The notes beneath the pieces were generated by a model. It saw nothing but the letters and a program-made list of their open reading frames with translations. It did no database searches and was not told where the DNA came from. The position numbers and the translations under genes were made by a program. Shown piece after piece: positions 61,897-64,000 of a stretch of DNA of 64,000 nt; position 1 is the stretch's first letter; each line of letters starts with the position of its first letter. Source of the DNA: Tuctoria greenei (lineage: Eukaryota; Streptophyta; Magnoliopsida; Poales; Poaceae); NCBI GenBank assembly GCA_036927565.1, contig JAYESD010000007.1, forward strand, positions 127,322,230-127,386,229, given 5' to 3'.

Positions 61897-64000
61897 GAAC
61901 TTGCGCTCATCACTTTCCTCCGGGCTAATGTCAACGTGTTTGCCTGGCAATCGTCACAAATGCCTGGGATCCCTAGTGAAGTGATCGAGCATAATCTGAA
62001 GATCTATCCTGACGCTCGGCCCGTACATTAGAAGCCTCGGAAGCAATCTGTAGAGCGATAGAACTTCATACGACAAGAAGTGAAGAAGTTGCTCGAAGCT
62101 GGATTCATCCGAGAAGTCTTCCATCCAAAATGGCTAGCAAACCCATTCGTGGTACCCAAGGCCAGCGGGAAGCTTCGGATGTGTATCGACTACACAACAC
62201 TGAATAAGGCATGCCCAAAAGATCCATTCCCACTACCTAGAATAGATCGGATAGTGGATTCCACCTCCGGGTGTGAATTACTATGTTTCCTAGACGCATA
62301 TTCTGGGTACAATCAAATCAGAATGTCTAGGGAAGATGAAGAACATACTTCTTTTATCACAGTAGATAGATTGTACTGCTATACTGCCATGCCATTTGGT
62401 CTCAGGAATGCAGCTCCGATATTTGTACGAGCTATGTACAAAACCTTTGGAGAGCTCATTAGAGATGTAGTGGAAGTGTATGTTTATGACATCGTCGTCA
62501 AGATCAAGGACAAGGAGTCACTCCTTGACACCTTGCAAGCTGTCTTTGACAAGATGCGGGTCACCCGCACAAAGCTGAACCCAGACAAGTGCGTCTTCGG
62601 GGTTAGATCCGGAAAGCTTCTTGGTTTCCTGGTAAATCATCGGGGCATAGAGGCAAACCCTGCGAAGATTAAAGCCATTGAGGAGATGCGGCCACCAGCC
62701 CGCATCAAGGACGTCCAGAAACTGACTGGATGTCTAGACGACCTCAGCCGGTTCATCTCAAGACTGGCGGAACGGGCGCTACCCTTCTTCAAGCTATTGA
62801 GGAAGTCCGGATCATTTCAATGGTCTCAAGAAGCAGAAAAGGCGTTCCAAGAGCTAAAGCAGCTCCTCACCACTCTACCAACCTTGGTAGCTCCGAACCC
62901 TGGTGAGCCCTTACTGCTTTACGTTTTAGCAACCGACGAGGTTGTTAGCATGGTCCTGGTTGCGGAGAGACCAAAACCATCCCAAGCTCAGGAATCCAAA
63001 CCCCTCCAGGAAGGCCCAGAGGTTCCTGAAGGTGAGTCTGGGTCCCAGTTCCCAGACTTGGATCTACAAGGAGTTATTACAGAAGATCTGGACCCTTCCA
63101 GGATGGTCTGGGTCGCTTCAATAGAAGCTACGGGTTCCTCTAGCAAAGACCCGGAGGTCCTCGAAGCAGGTCCGGACCCCTCCGGGAGGGTCCGAGTCGA
63201 TGTGGAGGAAGCTTTGGGCCCCTCCGGGAGGGTCTGGATAGTCCAACGCCCAGTGTACTTCATCAGCAAAGTACTACATAATGCTAAGACTCGATACCTA
63301 GAGGTGCACAAGCTGCTTTACGCAGTTCTCATCGCCTCCAAGAAGCTTCGCCATTACTTCCAAGCTCACAAGATATCGGTGGTGACCTCTTACCCACTAT
63401 GTGCGATCTTGCATAATCCCAAATCTACTGGGAACATTGCAAAGTGGGCAGCAGAATTGGCCGAATTTGATCTTGAATTCGTCCCAAGACAAGCGATCAA
63501 GAGTCAAGCATTGGCAGACTTCGTGGTGGAATGGACCCCCTCTCCATCAAACCCTGGGGGCCCTAGTGAGCAGAAGCCAGAACTCAAGGCTCCGGCCTTC
63601 ACCAAACCTCACTGGACCCTCTAATTCAACGGGTCCATGCAAAAGTAGGGGGCCGGGGCTGGAGTCCTTCTCCTCGCTCCAACCGGGGAGAAGGTAAAAT
63701 ACATGGTCCACCTTGACTTCAAGGTGACCAACAACATGGCGGAGTATGAAGCGCTCATTTATGGACTAAAGGTGGCACTATCATACGATGTCAAGCAGTT
63801 GTTGGTCAAGGGAGATTCGCAGCTCATCATTAAACAGGTGAATGGTGAATGCTCCTGTAATAATCCTCAACTAGCTGCTTATCTCCTTGAAGTCCAGAGG
63901 CTTCAAAAGGACTCCGAAGTCCTGGATCTCCACCATGTCCAGCGTGTCCATAATGCTGAAGCTGACGAACTCTCGACGAAAGCGTAAACTGGAGCTCCGG
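61897..64000 (+). pseudogene. G8 pol, 5' part (RT and RNase H), runs off the window
   Basis: Stops at 62029-62031 (Gln in G6) and 62059-62061 lie before the RT core. RT has MCIDYTTLNKACPKDPF and FLDAYSGYNQI, but the YVDD box reads YVYD (62479-62490), losing a catalytic Asp. The Pro/Glu linker (62970-63240) carries DPSGRVRVDVEEA-type repeats, then QRPVYFISKVL. The second RNase H begins with stops in the LYFNGS region (TAA about 63622, TAG about 63647) and continues with NNMAEYEAL, KGDSQLI and ADELSTKA before the window ends. Integrase is not reached. Confidence 0.87.

Larger units (their letters stand above)
48311..64000 (+). mobile_element. G8: Tat-type gypsy element, 5' LTR to second RNase H, split by C9
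   Basis: 5' LTR 48311-49146, PBS 49149-49166, gag beginning 49184, interruption by C9 (49384-59676), then the rest of gag, protease, RT and RNase H to the window end. It is inserted in C7 pol (left flank gccat). It is very similar to G6 and uses LTR family B, as do G1 and G4. Confidence 0.92.

Noticed and set aside
1..64000. Methylation-type decay signature (CAG to TAG, TGG to TAG/TGA) across elements
   Set aside because: Several nonsense codons fit C-to-T change, but many others do not (for example GAG, AAG or TAC to TAG); by eye I cannot show an excess.

Overview
This window is a plant nuclear segment, most likely from a large-genome grass (inference: the retrotransposon families, the tRNA-Met primed SIRE-type copia elements and the antisense 'gypsy-type transposon' genes are grass-typical). 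I find no host gene, rRNA, tRNA gene or CRISPR. Almost every base belongs to LTR retrotransposons nested into one another; the only stretch I cannot assign to one is about 95 AT-rich bp at 4507-4601.

Layout. G1 (1-4506, + strand): 3' part of a Ty3/gypsy element of the Tat type, with an antisense gene and its 3' LTR. G4 (- strand, 4602 to beyond 43788): an older gypsy element of the same LTR family, cut into pieces by G2 (4980-18075, a complete gypsy element with two LTRs), copia C5 (19529-30821, complete, with gag, pol and a third ORF), gypsy G6 (about 31004-41992, 5' LTR lost) and copia C7 (from 43789). C7 is interrupted by gypsy G8 (48311 to beyond 64000), and G8 is interrupted inside gag by copia C9 (49384-59676). 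The right half is thus a four-level nest, C9 in G8 in C7 in G4. C5 and C9 have perfect 5-bp target duplications, and removing either one restores the host reading frame.

How the parts work. The gypsy elements carry gag-protease, then a conserved UAG, then RT, RNase H, a second RNase H-like domain and integrase. After pol comes a non-coding block with two similar hairpins and a repeat array, then a long gene on the opposite strand (called aORF here), then the 3' LTR. The aORF has an N-terminal globular domain, a short phase-2 intron seen at the same place in three copies, a Pro/Glu/Val repeat linker and a long coiled coil. The copia elements are SIRE/Maximus-like: a long gag with a zinc knuckle and coiled coil, an in-frame gag stop beside a splice-acceptor-like sequence, pol in the order PR-INT-RT-RNH, and in C5 an extra ORF downstream. 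All elements except perhaps C9 are visibly decayed.

The most notable features are the antisense spliced gene, the paired hairpins with compensating stem changes in two gypsy families, the conserved UAG at the protease/RT boundary, and the arrays of palindromic half-sites in the copia LTRs whose core differs as a set between related families.
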